A DNA stretch of 64,000 nucleotides from Sutcliffiella cohnii (GTDB taxonomy: Bacteria > Bacillota > Bacilli > Bacillales > Bacillaceae_I): positions 2,906,501 through 2,970,500 of the forward strand of contig NZ_CP018866.1 of NCBI RefSeq assembly GCF_002250055.1. The letters are read 5' to 3'. The translations under genes were made by a program, and so were the position numbers. The notes under the pieces were generated by a model, which did no database searches, was not told the DNA's origin, and saw only the letters and a list, made by a program, of their open reading frames with translations. Below are positions 29,044 through 38,443 of this stretch, piece after piece. Numbering within the stretch: position 1 is the stretch's first letter; each line of letters starts with the position of its first letter.

Positions 29044-29940
29044 TTAATGGTCTCGGTTACCAATTAAGTCACAAACTTGATGAAGGAGGTCATTTTTCAG
29101 TTCGAGAGAGGAAAGAAGGGCTTTTGCCGCACTAATATGCTCTTGTAATTTATCCTTGGCACCTTCCAACGTTAACAGAGATGGATATGTCACTTTATCA
29201 TTAGCTGTATCAGAACCTACTCTTTTACCTATTTTTTCTTGTTCTCCTTCTATATCTAGAATATCGTCTTTAATTTGGAAAGCAAGTCCTATGTGATAAG
29301 CAACTTCTCTTAGTTTTTTGATTTCTTCTTCTGAAGCGTTAGCAAGTGTCGCACCAGCTACTAAACTAAATTCTAATAGCTTACCTGTTTTATGCTCATG
29401 AATATAGATTAAATCATTTAAACTTAAACTTTTTCCTTCACCTTCCATATCAGCTACTTGACCACCTACCATTCCTTCAGGGCCTGCTGCCATCGCTAAC
29501 TCTTCTACTAATTTCATTCCTGTTAACGGGTCTATTTTATATTCCTTTATAAGCCTAGTAATCACTTGAAAGCTGAACGTAAGTAGGGCATCACCCGCTA
29601 GGACCGCCATCGCTTCTCCGAACACTTTATGGTTCGTTAGTTTACCACGTCTGTAATCATCGTCATCCATACAAGGTAAGTCATCATGAATTAGAGAATA
29701 TGTATGAATCATTTCAACAGCAGCTGCCACCGGTAAACCAATTGCTTCATCTTTGCCGAATGATTGCAAAGTAGCCAACAACAATAGTGGTCTAATTCTT
29801 TTCCCGCCCGCATCTAATGAGTATTTCATTGCATCCACAATAACAGTAGGTGCATGAAGTTCAGATATATTGGCTGTTAAATATTCTTCTACTAATTGTT
29901 TATTTTCTTTGAAAAATTGCTCTAAATTTACTAATTCCAT
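29044..29940 (-). CDS. ispA: Farnesyl (geranyl) diphosphate synthase
   Basis: This 298-residue polyprenyl synthase has the first aspartate-rich motif DDLPCMDDDD at about 86-95 and the second (QIKDDILD) near residue 222. The short region before the first motif is typical of farnesyl diphosphate synthases. It condenses IPP with DMAPP/GPP in the cytoplasm. The ATG directly follows the xseB stop codon (TAAATG) and uses a GAGGAGG site inside xseB. Confidence 0.96.
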   Translation of the reverse strand: MELVNLEQFFKENKQLVEEYLTANISELHAPTVIVDAMKYSLDAGGKRIRPLLLLATLQSFGKDEAIGLPVAAAVEMIHTYSLIHDDLPCMDDDDYRRGKLTNHKVFGEAMAVLAGDALLTFSFQVITRLIKEYKIDPLTGMKLVEELAMAAGPEGMVGGQVADMEGEGKSLSLNDLIYIHEHKTGKLLEFSLVAGATLANASEEEIKKLREVAYHIGLAFQIKDDILDIEGEQEKIGKRVGSDTANDKVTYPSLLTLEGAKDKLQEHISAAKALLSSLELKNDLLHQVCDLIGNRDH

Positions 29941-30177
29941 TTATTCCTCCTCCTGTACAGAGAAGGGCTCCAGCTCCCCATTTTCGCGGAGGATTTGTTC
30001 CATTTGTGCTTCTACATGCTTTAATCGGTCATGGCAATGCTTAGAAAGATTCATACCTTCTTTATAATAAGTTATAGCCTCTTCTAACGGAACATCCCCA
30101 TGTTCTAATTTTTCTACTATACGTTCTAACTGCTTTATTGCATCCTCAAATGAAAGTTCATTCTTTTTCTCACTCAT
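29941..30177 (-). CDS. xseB: Exodeoxyribonuclease VII small subunit
   Basis: This 78-residue protein reads [34 protein letters not shown], the two-helix XseB pattern. It binds XseA to form the single-strand-specific exonuclease. I chose the ATG at 30177, 9 bases after GGAGG, over a start seven codons earlier. It overlaps the end of xseA by 8 bases. Confidence 0.95.
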   Translation of the reverse strand: MSEKKNELSFEDAIKQLERIVEKLEHGDVPLEEAITYYKEGMNLSKHCHDRLKHVEAQMEQILRENGELEPFSVQEEE

Positions 30178-31522
30178 CCTTTTGTTCCTCCTTAACACTT
30201 TTTACTTCACAGTTTATAAAGCCATTTTGAACATGAATGGACATTTGATCTCCAATTTTCGTTTGCTCTACTCGTTTAATAACATCGTTATTTTCGTTAT
30301 AAGCAATACTGTATCCTCTATTCATAATTTTCAACGGACTTAATGCATCAATTTGAGATAGCCTTTTATCAAATTCCCATTTCTTCTTTTGCAAAACCTG
30401 TAGCATAGCTTTTTGAAGTAATTTCGTTTGACTAGCTACGAGATTTTCTCCATCCGATACTTGTTTTTTCGGATGATGGCGACGAATCAACTCGTGTCTC
30501 CGCTCCCATTCGTTTCGTTTCCGTTCTATCGTACGTTTTATGTTGTAGTCTAAAAGTTCCATCATCCGGTCTAATTGTTGCTCTTTTTGTACATATAACT
30601 GTTTAGGATTTCTAAATGCATATGATTTTTGGATAGAGGATAGCTGTTCTTTCCGCTTAGAAAGAATGTGATAAGATGCTCTATGTAATCTTGTTTTTCT
30701 ATCTAATAACTTATCCATTAAGTCTTTTATGTGAGGTACAGCTAATTCGGCTGCCGCTGTCGGTGTTGGAGCCCTTAAATCAGCTACCCAATCTGCAATT
30801 GTAAAATCTGTTTCATGCCCAACTGCAGAAATAATAGGTGTTTTCGATGCAAAAATTTCTCGAGCTACTATTTCTTCATTAAAAGCCCATAACTCTTCAA
30901 TCGAACCGCCTCCACGTCCGACAATTAGCACATCCATATTAAGCTCGTTTGCCTGCTTTATAGCTTGAACAATGGACGGTGCTGCATTTCCACCTTGAAC
31001 AAGTGCAGGGACAACAATAATTTGAGAAATAGGATAACGGCGCTTAATTGTTGTAATAATATCACGTACAGCCGCGCCAGTTGGCGATGTAATCACACCA
31101 ATTTTTTCAGGAAAAGGTGGAATAGCTTTTTTATATTTCGCATCAAATAATCCCTCTTCAGATAGCTTTTTCTTTAATTGCTCGTAAGCTAAATATAAGC
31201 TACCAATTCCATCAGGCTGCATTTCTTTAATGTAAATTTGGTATTGCCCACTGCCTTCGTAGACCGTTATTTCTCCACGTACTAATACTTTCATCCCTTC
31301 CTCAGGTTTAAAAGGAAGGTTTCGATTATTTCCTGCAAACATGACAGCCTGCAGTCTCGCATTTTCATCCTTTAGTGTAAAATACATATGGCCACGACTA
31401 TGTTGCTTATAGTTGGATATTTCCCCTTTAACTAAAACATCTTGTAAATGAGGATCTACATCGAACTTTCGTTTAATATATTTCGTTAGTGCCGTAACAG
31501 TTAAATACTTTTGTTCACTCAT
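30170..31522 (-). CDS. xseA: Exodeoxyribonuclease VII large subunit
   Basis: This 450-residue protein has an N-terminal OB-fold ([34 protein letters not shown]), a catalytic core with [16 protein letters not shown] and [17 protein letters not shown], then a coiled-coil region. It degrades single-stranded DNA from both ends. The GGAGC site precedes the ATG. It is first of the xseA-xseB-ispA run. Confidence 0.96.
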   Translation of the reverse strand: MSEQKYLTVTALTKYIKRKFDVDPHLQDVLVKGEISNYKQHSRGHMYFTLKDENARLQAVMFAGNNRNLPFKPEEGMKVLVRGEITVYEGSGQYQIYIKEMQPDGIGSLYLAYEQLKKKLSEEGLFDAKYKKAIPPFPEKIGVITSPTGAAVRDIITTIKRRYPISQIIVVPALVQGGNAAPSIVQAIKQANELNMDVLIVGRGGGSIEELWAFNEEIVAREIFASKTPIISAVGHETDFTIADWVADLRAPTPTAAAELAVPHIKDLMDKLLDRKTRLHRASYHILSKRKEQLSSIQKSYAFRNPKQLYVQKEQQLDRMMELLDYNIKRTIERKRNEWERRHELIRRHHPKKQVSDGENLVASQTKLLQKAMLQVLQKKKWEFDKRLSQIDALSPLKIMNRGYSIAYNENNDVIKRVEQTKIGDQMSIHVQNGFINCEVKSVKEEQKDE

Positions 31523-31572
31523 TCATAATGCTCCTTTTTGAAGCGTTTTCCTTATAATTTTCAAACAAAAAA

Positions 31573-31606
31573 AGAGACGAAGAATTTTGTCGTTTTCTTC
31601 CCCTCT
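31573..31606 (-). terminator. Terminator of the nusB-folD unit
   Basis: On the minus strand AGAGGGGAAGAA pairs with TTCTTCGTCTCT (one mismatch, one wobble, 10-base loop), followed by seven Ts. It lies about 40 bases after the folD stop and 50 before xseA. Confidence 0.85.
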
Positions 31607-31646
31607 TAACATATCATATTATGTTGAAACCGAAAAGTAGCAGGTT

Positions 31647-32522
31647 TTATGTACTACTTTTACTAAGTTTATTTGCTTTTTTACTAGCAGATTGAAGCGT
31701 ATTTTGAAGTAACATCGTGATTGTCATTGGACCTACACCACCCGGAACTGGTGTAATATAACTTGCAACTTCTTTCACTTCCTGAAAATTTACATCTCCA
31801 CAAAGCTTACCGTTCTCTAGTCGATTTACACCGACATCAATTACAATCGCCCCGTCTTTAACAAAATTAGCTGTGATAATATTCGGTTTGCCAACAGCAA
31901 CAATTAAAATATCTGCACGTTTCGTGATTTCTTCCATATTTTTTGTTTTCGAATGACAATAAGTAATGGTCGCGTCTTCTTTTAAAAATAATTGACCCAC
32001 TGGTTTTCCAACGATATTACTTCGTCCAATAACAACGACATGTTTGCCAGTAATACTTACCTTTAATGATTTAATCATCTCTAAAATTCCGTAAGGTGTA
32101 CACGGAAGGAACGTTTCTTGATTAATCATCATACGCCCAATGTTGATTGGATGAAAACCATCTACATCCTTTTCTGGAGAGATTTTTTCAATTATAGCAA
32201 GCTCATTTATATGTTTAGGTAAAGGCAACTGAACTAATATACCGTCAATAGCACAATCTTTGTTAAAGTCGTCTATTCTATTAACTAATTCACTTTCTGT
32301 TAACGAGGTAGGATATTGTTCTACGATACATTTAATTCCCGCTTCTTCACATGCTTTCTTTTTTGCTTTTACATACGAGTGAGAAGCTGGATCGTCTCCT
32401 ACTAATATTACAGCTAGTGTAGGCTGTACAGATTTAGATGAAATTAGTTGTTCTACTCTTTCTTTAATATAGGATCGTTTTTCTGTCGCTAGTTCTTTTC
32501 CTGAAATGATGACTGCTGACAT
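31647..32522 (-). CDS. folD: Bifunctional methylenetetrahydrofolate dehydrogenase / cyclohydrolase
   Basis: This 291-residue enzyme shows the catalytic segment SYVKAKKKACEEAGIK, the loop DGILVQLPLPKHI and the NADP-binding VVIGRSNIVGKPVGQLFLKEDATITYCHSKT. It ends with TPVPGGVGPMTITML. It interconverts methylene- and formyl-tetrahydrofolate in the cytoplasm. Length is a few residues over the usual 283-286 because of a Lys/Ser-rich tail. It lies 64 bases after nusB. Confidence 0.96.
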   Translation of the reverse strand: MSAVIISGKELATEKRSYIKERVEQLISSKSVQPTLAVILVGDDPASHSYVKAKKKACEEAGIKCIVEQYPTSLTESELVNRIDDFNKDCAIDGILVQLPLPKHINELAIIEKISPEKDVDGFHPINIGRMMINQETFLPCTPYGILEMIKSLKVSITGKHVVVIGRSNIVGKPVGQLFLKEDATITYCHSKTKNMEEITKRADILIVAVGKPNIITANFVKDGAIVIDVGVNRLENGKLCGDVNFQEVKEVASYITPVPGGVGPMTITMLLQNTLQSASKKANKLSKSST

Positions 32523-32586
32523 GCAGTTTCCCCCTTACCCTCTAAAGAATGATCGAGCTACTAGGTTTGTATCGTATAAAAATATA

Positions 32587-32979
32587 TTAAGATACTGTCT
32601 GCTGAACTTTTGAAAGGACTGCATTTACAAATTTACTCGATTTTTCATCGCCGAATTTTTTTGCTAGCTCTATTGCTTCGTCCATACTCACTTTTACCGG
32701 AACGTCATCTAAATACTTCATTTCATAAACTGCAATGCGAAGTATTGTCCTGTCTACGTTTCCTAAACGGTCAAAAGACCAATTTTCTAAGTGGTTCACT
32801 ATAATTTCATCGATTTCTTGTAAGTTGTTGTAAGTACCTGTTACTAAACTATGTAAAAAAGGATCTGATTGTTCATTATCCTCTAGTACATATTGAATGG
32901 CTTCATCCGGAGTTATTTCACTCTTTCCAAATTGAAAAATGGCTTGTAACGCTTTTTCTCTGGCTAAACTTCTTTTCAT
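32587..32979 (-). CDS. nusB: Transcription antitermination factor NusB
   Basis: This 130-residue all-helical protein shows [15 protein letters not shown] at the N-terminus. Near the C-terminus are [51 protein letters not shown] blocks. NusB with NusE binds boxA in rRNA leader transcripts. The ATG follows AAGGAG. Confidence 0.96.
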   Translation of the reverse strand: MKRSLAREKALQAIFQFGKSEITPDEAIQYVLEDNEQSDPFLHSLVTGTYNNLQEIDEIIVNHLENWSFDRLGNVDRTILRIAVYEMKYLDDVPVKVSMDEAIELAKKFGDEKSSKFVNAVLSKVQQTVS

Positions 32980-33342
32980 TTTGCTTTTCTCCTTATATTG
33001 AAGTTAAAGAGTATAAAATGATAATAGCACACTTTTTTTTAAAAAAGTATACTATTTTCTTCATTTTTTCACCCAAAACCCAAACATTTTATTATTTTTT
33101 TATTATTTTCATTCGTTTTTAGCGGAGTATCTATAAAGACTAATCACACATAAACTACCGATACAATAGATGACGGTATTTTTATAGTAGCTAACAATTT
33201 TCTCTTTAAAAAGATATATTCAACGATTCTATTCTTTTTTTCATCTTTTCCGACTATTGTTGCGTTTATACAACGATGATTCCTTCATAAATAGATAATG
33301 CACTTCAACAAAGTCAACAACTTTTAACAATAGCAAAAATAA
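32980..33342. other. Gene-free interval between asp23 and nusB
   Basis: About 360 bases of AT-rich sequence with no credible ORF on either strand. On the minus strand TTGACT with an 18-base spacer and TATTTA near 33289-33328 is a weak promoter candidate for nusB-folD. No riboswitch or strong hairpin was recognised. Confidence 0.4.
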
Positions 33343-33377
33343 AAAGCCTTGTAAACCGCTCAAGTTTACAAGGCTTT
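33343..33377 (-). terminator. Terminator of the accB-accC-asp23 unit
   Basis: A perfect 14-bp stem (AAAGCCTTGTAAAC arm, 7-base loop) ends in a T-rich tract on the minus strand. It lies 7 bases past the asp23 stop. Confidence 0.93.
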
Positions 33378-33384
33378 GAAAGTG

Positions 33385-33789
33385 TTACATTTCTTGATCT
33401 ACTTCTACTTCTTGTTTTGCTGTTTCGAATTGAACACCAACTACATGAATGTTTACTTCCGAGATTTCTAGAGCTGTCATATTAAATAAAGCTTGACGAA
33501 TATTGTCTTGGACTTTTTGTGCAACTGTTGGAATGGAAACCCCAAACTTCATTACACAATATACATCTACTTTAATACCTTCTTCTGAAAGGTCTACCTT
33601 TACACCTTTACCGTGGTTTTTTTTGCCTAGTTTTTCAACAACACCAGCTGCAAAATTACCACGCATTTGCGTTACACCATCTACTTCAGATGCTGCAATA
33701 CCAGCTATCACTTCAATTACTTCTGGGGCAATTTCAACTTTCCCAAGTGATTCATGACCACTCATGTCTAACAAGTTTTTTTCAGCCAT
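33385..33789 (-). CDS. yqhY: Asp23/Gls24-family envelope stress protein (YqhY)
   Basis: This 134-residue DUF322 protein reads VEIAPEVIEVIAGIAASEVDGVTQMRG and GVKVDLSEEGIKVDVYCVMKFGVSIPTVAQKVQDNIRQAL, the Asp23 pattern. In B. subtilis YqhY is linked to control of acetyl-CoA carboxylase activity, which fits its place 14 bases after accC. The detailed mechanism is not known. The AAAGGAGG site precedes the ATG. Confidence 0.93.
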   Translation of the reverse strand: MAEKNLLDMSGHESLGKVEIAPEVIEVIAGIAASEVDGVTQMRGNFAAGVVEKLGKKNHGKGVKVDLSEEGIKVDVYCVMKFGVSIPTVAQKVQDNIRQALFNMTALEISEVNIHVVGVQFETAKQEVEVDQEM

Positions 33790-33803
33790 TATTTTACCTC
33801 CTT

Positions 33804-35156
33804 TTAAGACTCCATCACTTTGTATTTCTCTAAAAACTTCGTATTAAAGTTTCCGTCTTTAAATACTTCGTGATCCATAAGTTTTAAGTGGAACGGAACC
33901 GTTGTGTGAACTCCTTCAATAACAAATTCACTTAAAGCACGTTTCATTTTTGCTATTGCTTCTTCCCTCGTAGCACCGTATGTAATGAGCTTCGCTACCA
34001 TCGAATCATAATATGGCGGAATTACATAACCAGGATAAACAGCAGAATCAACCCTAACACCGAAACCGCCTGGAGGTAAGTACATATCTATTTTACCAGG
34101 TGACGGCATAAAATTCTTCTCTGGATTTTCTGCATTTATGCGACATTCAATAGCCCAACCGTTAAAAGTTACATCTTCTTGTGTTAGTGATAGCTTTTCT
34201 CCTGAAGCTACACGAATTTGTTCTTTTATTAGATCGACTCCAGTTACCATTTCAGTTACAGGATGCTCTACTTGAATTCTTGTATTCATTTCCATAAAGT
34301 AAAACTTACGGTTTTGGTAGTCATATATAAATTCTATCGTACCTGCACCTGAATAGTCTACTGCTTTTGCTGCTTTTACTGCTGCTTCGCCCATTTCAGC
34401 ACGCATTTCTGGATCGATTACTGGAGATGGAGTTTCCTCTACTAACTTTTGAAGACGTCTTTGGATAGAGCAATCCCTCTCTCCTAAATGAATGGTATTA
34501 CCAAAATTATCTGCCAACACTTGGATTTCTACGTGACGGAAATCTTCAATGTATTTTTCAATATAAACTCCTGGATTACCAAATGCTGTTGCTGCTTCTT
34601 GCTGTGTGATAGATATACCTTTTTTTAATTCTTCTCTATCTCTCGCAACACGGATACCTTTCCCGCCTCCACCAGCGGTAGCTTTAATAATAACAGGATA
34701 TCCAATTTCTTCGGCAATTTTCACACCATTCTCAACAGATTCAATAACTCCTTGTGAACCCGGAACAATCGGAACGTTCGCTTCCCGCATTGTTTCTCTC
34801 GCGATATCCTTTGTACCCATTTTTGTAATTGCTTCTGGACTCGGTCCTACGAACGTAATGTTACATTCACGGCATAACTCTGCAAAGTCTGCATTCTCTG
34901 CTAAAAATCCATAACCTGGATGTATGGCATCAGATTCTGTAAGTTTAGCAACGCTAATAATGTTGGTAAAATTTAAATAACTGTCCTTAGAAGATGTTGG
35001 GCCTACACAATAAGCTTCGTCCGCTAACTGTACGTGCAATGCTTCTCGATCGGCTTCCGAAAATATGGAAACGGTTTCAATCCCTAATTCACGGCAAGCG
35101 CGAATGATGCGGACAGCTATTTCTCCTCTATTTGCAATTAATAGTTTTTTTATCAT
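33804..35156 (-). CDS. accC: Biotin carboxylase subunit of acetyl-CoA carboxylase
   Basis: This 450-residue ATP-grasp enzyme carboxylates the biotin on AccB. It has [23 protein letters not shown] at the N-terminus, the glycine-rich ATP loop [13 protein letters not shown], and the catalytic [18 protein letters not shown] block. It lies 12 bases after accB. A propionyl-CoA carboxylase subunit would look alike, but linkage with accB and yqhY marks the fatty-acid enzyme. Confidence 0.96.
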   Translation of the reverse strand: MIKKLLIANRGEIAVRIIRACRELGIETVSIFSEADREALHVQLADEAYCVGPTSSKDSYLNFTNIISVAKLTESDAIHPGYGFLAENADFAELCRECNITFVGPSPEAITKMGTKDIARETMREANVPIVPGSQGVIESVENGVKIAEEIGYPVIIKATAGGGGKGIRVARDREELKKGISITQQEAATAFGNPGVYIEKYIEDFRHVEIQVLADNFGNTIHLGERDCSIQRRLQKLVEETPSPVIDPEMRAEMGEAAVKAAKAVDYSGAGTIEFIYDYQNRKFYFMEMNTRIQVEHPVTEMVTGVDLIKEQIRVASGEKLSLTQEDVTFNGWAIECRINAENPEKNFMPSPGKIDMYLPPGGFGVRVDSAVYPGYVIPPYYDSMVAKLITYGATREEAIAKMKRALSEFVIEGVHTTVPFHLKLMDHEVFKDGNFNTKFLEKYKVMES

Positions 35157-35168
35157 AAAAGTCTCTCC

Positions 35169-35669
35169 TTACGCTTGCTTTACTAAGAATAAAGGTTGAC
35201 CGTATTCTACTAATTGGCCATTTTCTACTAAAATTTCTACAATTTCACCTTTTACTTCTGCTTCAATTTCATTGAAAAGTTTCATTGCCTCTACAATACA
35301 AACTACTGAATTTTCGCTTACTTTATCTCCAATTTGAACATAGGCACTTGCATCTGGTGATGGGGATGAATAGAACGTTCCTACCATCGGAGACGTAATT
35401 TTGTGTAAGTTCGTATCTTCTACAGGTTTAGTTTCTTCTTTTACTGGTTGTGCTGTTGGTGTTGCTTGTGGCGTAGCTGCTGCAGCGATTGGGGCTTCTA
35501 CTGCTGCTGGTTGAACTGGCGCCGGTGTTGGAGCAGAAGCAACAACTGTATGTACTTCACCTTTTTTCTTTAGTTTAAGTTTTGCACCTTCTTGCTCGTA
35601 CGAAAACTCGTCTATATTCGATTGGTCGATTAGTTTAATTATTTCACGGATTTCTTGAATTTTTAACAT
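35169..35669 (-). CDS. accB: Biotin carboxyl carrier protein of acetyl-CoA carboxylase
   Basis: This 166-residue protein has an N-terminal dimerisation helix ([21 protein letters not shown]) and an Ala/Pro/Thr linker (about 45-85). The C-terminal biotinyl domain has the modified lysine in VEAMKLFNE near residue 130. It shuttles carboxybiotin between AccC and the transferase. It is first gene of the accB-accC-yqhY unit, with a good sigma-A promoter about 60 bases upstream. Confidence 0.96.
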   Translation of the reverse strand: MLKIQEIREIIKLIDQSNIDEFSYEQEGAKLKLKKKGEVHTVVASAPTPAPVQPAAVEAPIAAAATPQATPTAQPVKEETKPVEDTNLHKITSPMVGTFYSSPSPDASAYVQIGDKVSENSVVCIVEAMKLFNEIEAEVKGEIVEILVENGQLVEYGQPLFLVKQA

Positions 35670-35730
35670 TTTTATTTCACTCCTAGTTTAAAATGTTTCT
35701 ATTACAAACAAAAAATAAAATTTCTTTTAT

Positions 35731-35759
35731 ATCATACGACAGGAAGCTATGAAATTCAA
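35731..35759 (-). promoter_or_regulatory. Sigma-A promoter of accB-accC-yqhY
   Basis: On the minus strand TTGAAT (35754-35759) and TATGAT (35731-35736) are separated by exactly 17 bases. Confidence 0.7.
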
Positions 35760-35778
35760 CTTAAAAATAGTAATAGAT

Positions 35779-35797
35779 ATTATAACCAAGTACTAAC
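35779..35797 (-). promoter_or_regulatory. FapR-box-like palindrome upstream of accB
   Basis: Minus-strand GTTAGTACTTGGTTATAAT resembles the FapR operator TTAGTACCTGGTACTAA, matching 14 of 17 positions with a degenerate right half. It lies 20 bases upstream of the -35 box. FapR represses lipid-synthesis genes, but accBC is not a classic target in B. subtilis. Confidence 0.3.
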
Positions 35798-35900
35798 TAG
35801 TTCTTTTTTATCTACCTTGAAAATAAACGTATTTTGGATAATACATTTCTTTTTTAGACAACAATGAATGTTGTTATTGGTTTAAGTTAGTCCGTTTCAT

Positions 35901-36170
35901 TTCGCTACAGACACTTGCTTTCCGCGGGGAGATGGCTAGCTTCGGCGGCTAGGTCCGGCTCAAACTTCCCTTTTCCTCCGTACGATAAGTCAACATCAGC
36001 TCACTATCGTTCGCTGTGTTTCCTTTATCTCCTGCGGAAAAAGTCCAGTTTGATTGGACCTGAGCGAGCCGCCTACGCTTTTCGTGGAGTCAAGCCTCCT
36101 CGGCTTCGCCTGTGGGGTCTCGACCTTCCCTCTACCTCCCGCTGGAGTCAAGTGTCTTTCGCTCCATTCC
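35901..36170. repeat. GC-rich nested-palindrome intergenic repeat, copy 1
   Basis: A roughly 270-base island, much GC-richer than its AT-rich flanks, bounded by inverted arms GACACTTG (35910-35917) and CAAGTGTC (36149-36156). Its core shares GCCTCCTCG, GGGGTCTC and CCTCCCGC-GGAGTC blocks with the element at 42804-43048 read on the other strand. Such blocks recur in intergenic repeats of Bacillaceae. Overlapping ORFs in it are unsupported. Confidence 0.75.
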
Positions 36171-36496
36171 ACTCTCGGTTCTGTATTTTGTGAGGTGAAA
36201 AATTTTGGCAACTTATATGAAATCTACCCATTTTCATTCCCATAGTGCAAAATTGCCACTAGCATAGGTGTCTCCCCTTAAAAGTAGGTGCGTTTAAGGA
36301 AAATAGCACTTCATTTTTGACAACGTAGTAAGTTGAATTCTACCTTAGATTTTTATGCGATAGAGAAATTTTACTATTCGTTGAAATAGATTTGAGAATT
36401 TCAAACAACATTAGAAGCAAGGTAATTTACGGATATATATATATAAGATTCGACGTAAAATGGATATTCCTTTTTTAATTGAGTATTTTATACACA
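36171..36496. other. Gene-free AT-rich interval
   Basis: About 325 bases between the repeat and the spoIIIAH terminator. I see no ORF with a ribosome site, no strong hairpin and no RNA family. Confidence 0.5.
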
Positions 36497-36525
36497 AAAA
36501 AGCGCTAGGGGTACCTAGCGCTTTT
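36497..36525 (-). terminator. Terminator of the spoIIIA operon
   Basis: AAAGCGCTAGG and CCTAGCGCTTT form a strong stem with a short loop, followed by T-rich sequence on the minus strand, 5 bases past the spoIIIAH stop. Confidence 0.92.
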
Positions 36526-36529
36526 GGTT

Positions 36530-37135
36530 TTAGTCGTTGTTTGCAGTTGCAGTTGCTTGGAACTGGATTGCGACGTTTTCGTTACGTACATTTGGGAATT
36601 GCTCGCGAATTAAGTGATAAATTTCATTCGCTAATTTAGGTGAACTTTCTTCAGCTTTAAGCATTACTGTAACTTCACCATTAATGACTCTTACTAGAGC
36701 ATCGTCAATACCACGACTTTTAATTTGTTGTTCTAACATTAATTCTTTACTTTCTATGTCGTGTAGCGCATTTAATTCTTCTTTCGCTTTATTAATTTCA
36801 TCGATAGAAAGACTAGTATTTGCTGTTACTGCACTTAAATCGTCTTTTTGTTTACTTCTAATATCGTTTAGTTCAAAGCGTAAGCCAGCTAAATCTTCTG
36901 CGCTGGAAATGTGTGAAATAACTTCGTTGTCACCTGTAGTATCTGCATCAACATCTGTATCATCTTCTTTAGTAGCATCGTTGTCACCACTTGTTGCATC
37001 CATATCTTGCTGTTCTTGCTTATTTTCATCAAATGCTAATTGATCATTCGGACCACCTACGAAATAATAAACGGATAAGACAAATACTAAACTTAACATC
37101 GTTAATAACCAAACTGTTTGTTTTTTCAATAACAT
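36530..37135 (-). CDS. spoIIIAH: Stage III sporulation protein AH
   Basis: This 201-residue protein has one N-terminal transmembrane helix (about 7-26), a long acidic and Thr-rich linker (35-75), and a C-terminal EscJ/YscJ-like ring-building domain (about 100-201). In the mother-cell outer forespore membrane it binds forespore SpoIIQ to form the feeding-tube channel. It lies 3 bases after spoIIIAG and ends the operon. Confidence 0.93.
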   Translation of the reverse strand: MLLKKQTVWLLTMLSLVFVLSVYYFVGGPNDQLAFDENKQEQQDMDATSGDNDATKEDDTDVDADTTGDNEVISHISSAEDLAGLRFELNDIRSKQKDDLSAVTANTSLSIDEINKAKEELNALHDIESKELMLEQQIKSRGIDDALVRVINGEVTVMLKAEESSPKLANEIYHLIREQFPNVRNENVAIQFQATATANND

Positions 37136-37138
37136 CTT

Positions 37139-37819
37139 TTATTCCCCCTTAGTTTTTTTCGGAACTACAGCAACTTTATGTTGAGGTACATCAAGTACTC
37201 TCGTTACCGCTTCCACTATCATCTGTTTTATTGTTATACTTTCAGCCCCTTGAGCCACGATTAACACGCCACGAATGGGTGGTTTTTTCGTTTCAATAAT
37301 AATTGGTTGTTCGTCATTCCCACTTCTAGTTATGACGACTTGTTCATCTTTTGAAACATCCTCCACATTTCGCTTTCCACCATCACGATCTGTTTCTTCC
37401 GTTTTTTGATTATGAGTAGACTTATTTGTTTGCAGCACTTTCAGCTCAGAAGCATCGACATTTACAACAACTGTTGCTTCTTCGACACCTTGCATAGCTT
37501 CAATTGCTTCTTTTAACTGGTTTTCATAATGTCTTTCATAATCGGAAATCGTCATAGGTGTGTTTTCGGTGTTTTTTTGACTAAAGGCTGGTTGCTCGTT
37601 ATCGTTTTCATTTTCTACACTTCCTAATGTTGGAACTGATGGATTTGCAGTTAAATTACTCTCTCCAAAAAACAAATTACTGAAAAGCATGAGCCCGACT
37701 CCAATTGTAAGAACGACTAGCATATATTGAAATTTGGTGGATTTTTTATCTCCGCTCGATAGGAGCCCTTTTAACCATGGAATAAAGTCTTTACTTTTCT
37801 CTTTATCTCCCACGCTCAC
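37139..37819 (-). CDS. spoIIIAG: Stage III sporulation protein AG
   Basis: This 226-residue protein has a transmembrane helix at about 32-50 and a C-terminal ring-forming domain ending PQHKVAVVPKKTKGE. It forms a large ring in the SpoIIIA-SpoIIQ channel. I chose GTG at 37819, whose GTGA overlaps the spoIIIAF TGA by 4 bases. A GGGGGG site lies 5 bases upstream. An in-frame upstream start at 37870 would lie deep in spoIIIAF. Confidence 0.9.
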   Translation of the reverse strand: MSVGDKEKSKDFIPWLKGLLSSGDKKSTKFQYMLVVLTIGVGLMLFSNLFFGESNLTANPSVPTLGSVENENDNEQPAFSQKNTENTPMTISDYERHYENQLKEAIEAMQGVEEATVVVNVDASELKVLQTNKSTHNQKTEETDRDGGKRNVEDVSKDEQVVITRSGNDEQPIIIETKKPPIRGVLIVAQGAESITIKQMIVEAVTRVLDVPQHKVAVVPKKTKGE

Positions 37820-38433
37820 CTTTTCCCCCCTTCCATTACAACCGTAATTTGAGTACTTTGTATTTGCCACTGCTCGGACAAAAAGCTTTGAACGTTTTCT
37901 GTTTCTTTTGCTGGCTTTGGTCGTTCTATCGGTTTGGAGGTGTCAATTGAAACAGGCTCAACTTCTCGAATGGCTGTTACGGAATCTTTTTCTACTAGAT
38001 AAATTGCGATATGTTCTATTTCGTCTTCTGTATGGTTGACTGGATCTTCCTTAATATCTAAATCTATGTCTTCTACGATTAACCCATACTGCTCCATCAA
38101 CTCCTCTTCTACTAAATCTTTTAGTTGGACAGCCATTTGTTCTAATTTATATGCACGAGATGAGGCTTGTATTTCTCTTTTCTTCAATTCTGTTGAATTT
38201 TTTAATTTTTTTTCTGAAATGATAGATGGATGATCGGAAAAACTAGCAAATAGCTCGTCCATATCTGTAGAAAGTAATTTAAATATTGGTGTTAAAATAA
38301 TGACGATTAATAGTAATCCAATGACAAGCTTCGTATACTTTTGCATGCTAGAGTTAGGGAGTAGCATATCAATAACAGTTGCTAACAAAATAAATAAGAT
38401 GATACTCGTAATCCATTCTGTTAAATAACTCAT
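37816..38433 (-). CDS. spoIIIAF: Stage III sporulation protein AF
   Basis: This 205-residue protein has two N-terminal transmembrane helices (about 7-25 and 35-55) and a soluble C-terminal domain like that of SpoIIIAG/AH. It forms part of the mother-cell channel base. It lies 10 bases after spoIIIAE and overlaps spoIIIAG by 4. Confidence 0.93.
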   Translation of the reverse strand: MSYLTEWITSIILFILLATVIDMLLPNSSMQKYTKLVIGLLLIVIILTPIFKLLSTDMDELFASFSDHPSIISEKKLKNSTELKKREIQASSRAYKLEQMAVQLKDLVEEELMEQYGLIVEDIDLDIKEDPVNHTEDEIEHIAIYLVEKDSVTAIREVEPVSIDTSKPIERPKPAKETENVQSFLSEQWQIQSTQITVVMEGGKR

Positions 38434-38443
38434 TTTCTCACCC

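Noticed and set aside
35915..36245. Several ORFs of 63-92 codons in the GC-rich intergenic island
   Set aside because: They arise because the palindromic repeat is GC-rich and stop-poor; composition is unlike the real genes and there are no ribosome sites.
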